A stretch of 22,820 bases of DNA, taken from contig JAWOFN010000108.1 of assembly GCA_046497505.1 (NCBI GenBank), positions 1-22,820 of the forward strand, given 5' to 3'. A program made the translations under genes and the position numbers. Numbering within the stretch: position 1 is the stretch's first letter; every line of letters starts with the position of its first letter. The notes under the pieces are model-generated. The model did not search any database and was not told the origin of the DNA. It was given only the letters and a program-made list of their open reading frames with translations. This document shows positions 22,186 to 22,820 of the stretch, one piece after another. The DNA comes from JAWOFN01 sp046497505 [NCBI: bacterium] (GTDB lineage Bacteria > Blakebacterota > Blakebacteria > Blakebacterales).

Positions 22186-22820
22186 TCATTCGAGTTCGTA
22201 CTGGTTCACCTTCTGGTGGAGGTTCACCCTGCTGATCTGGAGCAGCTCCGCCGCCCGCGTCTTGTTGCCCTCGGCACGGTCCAGCGCCTGCTGGATGAGG
22301 GTCTTCTCGTACCGGGCCTTGATGCGTTTGAGCGCCTTGGAGAGACCCTCTCCGTCCAGCATGTCCAGGTTCACGGCCGGCTCTCCGGAGGCCCCGGCGA
22401 TCTCATCAGGGACGGCACCCAGACCGATCTGGCCTGAGTGCTCCAGTACCACGGCACGCTGCATGACGTTCTGCAGTTCCCGGACGTTCCCCGGCCACTC
22501 ATAGGCCATGAAGCGTTCCATGACCTCCTCACGGATCCCCTTCACCGGCTTCTCGAACTTCTCCGCGAACCGCTCCAGGAAGGCCTTCGCCAGGACGGGG
22601 ATGTCCTCGGGACGTTCTTTCAGCGGGGGCATCTCCAGGCTCACCACGTTGATCCGGTAGTAGAGGTCCTCCCGGAAGCTCCCCTCCTCGATCTCCTTTG
22701 AGAGGTCCTTGTTCGTGGCCGCCAGCAGCCGCACATCCACCCGTACGCTGGTGGTGCCTCCCACCCGGTGGAACTCCCCCGTCTCGATGACCCGCAGCAG
22801 CTTGGTCTGGGATATTGAAA
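22186..22820 (-). CDS. NtrC-family sigma54-dependent activator (PilR-like), 3' part
   Basis: The frame is open to base 22820 and the gene's 5' end lies outside the window; a GTG at 22764 is internal. The visible 210 residues are the end of the AAA+ sigma54-activator domain (QTKLLRVIETGEFHRVGG, VRVDVRLLAATNKDL with the sensor region, FREDLYYRINVVSLEMPPLKERPEDI, YEWPGNVRELQNVMQRAV) and a C-terminal Fis-type helix-turn-helix (GNKTRAAELLQISRVNLHQKVNQY). An N-terminal receiver or sensor domain should lie beyond the edge. Its position directly upstream of a sigma54 promoter and pilus genes suggests a PilR-type regulator. Confidence 0.92.
   Translation of the reverse strand, partial: SISQTKLLRVIETGEFHRVGGTTSVRVDVRLLAATNKDLSKEIEEGSFREDLYYRINVVSLEMPPLKERPEDIPVLAKAFLERFAEKFEKPVKGIREEVMERFMAYEWPGNVRELQNVMQRAVVLEHSGQIGLGAVPDEIAGASGEPAVNLDMLDGEGLSKALKRIKARYEKTLIQQALDRAEGNKTRAAELLQISRVNLHQKVNQYELE

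Noticed and set aside
1-22820. CRISPR array, transposase, integrase or phage genes
   Set aside because: No regularly spaced repeats, terminal inverted repeats or recognisable mobile-element proteins were seen; the tRNA-Ala gene has no integrase beside it or repeated 3' end.

Overview
The window is a 22.8 kb piece of a GC-rich, gene-dense bacterial chromosome with almost no sign of mobile DNA. A PorV/PorQ-type outer-membrane protein, a GWxTD-domain protein, a large secreted S9 peptidase, a PafB/PafC-like WYL pair and a type IV pilin system together suggest a Gram-negative member of the Gemmatimonadota or a nearby phylum. This assignment is an inference from gene content; no rRNA or marker gene is present to confirm it.

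Layout. 1-831: 3' end of a PorV-like barrel with a strong terminator. 979-3154: divergent nitrilase-superfamily hydrolase and membrane-anchored diguanylate cyclase. 3138-7510, minus strand: a wrecked esterase gene, an S9-family secreted peptidase and a COG0731-type radical SAM protein. 7568-8014: a small secreted protein resembling the N-terminal domain of M61 peptidases. 8218-11968, minus strand: a tight five-gene operon in which every junction overlaps (pentapeptide-repeat protein, metallo-beta-lactamase-fold hydrolase, DUF2007 protein, PafB-like and PafC-like WYL regulators). 12049-12937: rubredoxin and an overlapping orphan membrane protein, divergent from that operon. 12944-14148: a methyltransferase and a 113-residue orphan, diverging around a near-perfect palindrome. 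14287-14362: tRNA-Ala(CGC) on the minus strand with its own promoter and terminator. 14448-14558: a stub of a ferritin gene. 14645-17270: divergent lepB and full-length dsbD. 17325-20056: ECF sigma factor, zinc-finger anti-sigma factor and a secreted TPR/HEAT/GWxTD protein in one operon. 20213-22820, minus strand: type IV pilin, PilC/GspF-like membrane protein and the 3' part of an NtrC-family sigma54 activator.

Working together. The right end looks like a self-contained pilus control unit. The activator gene is followed by an AT-rich gap with repeated GTTAA motifs, then a good -24/-12 sigma54 promoter, then pilC-like and pilin genes. The middle operon places PafBC-type regulators (known in actinobacteria for the DNA-damage response) under a promoter that also drives a pentapeptide-repeat protein. 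The sigma/anti-sigma operon ends in an exported protein whose function is unknown. Three degraded or truncated genes (esterase, ferritin, possibly M61) show ongoing local gene loss. I found no CRISPR array, transposase, phage gene or clearly new defence system. The most unusual observations are a nitrilase-family protein lacking the catalytic lysine, the PafBC-pentapeptide operon, and the cis-elements described in the findings.
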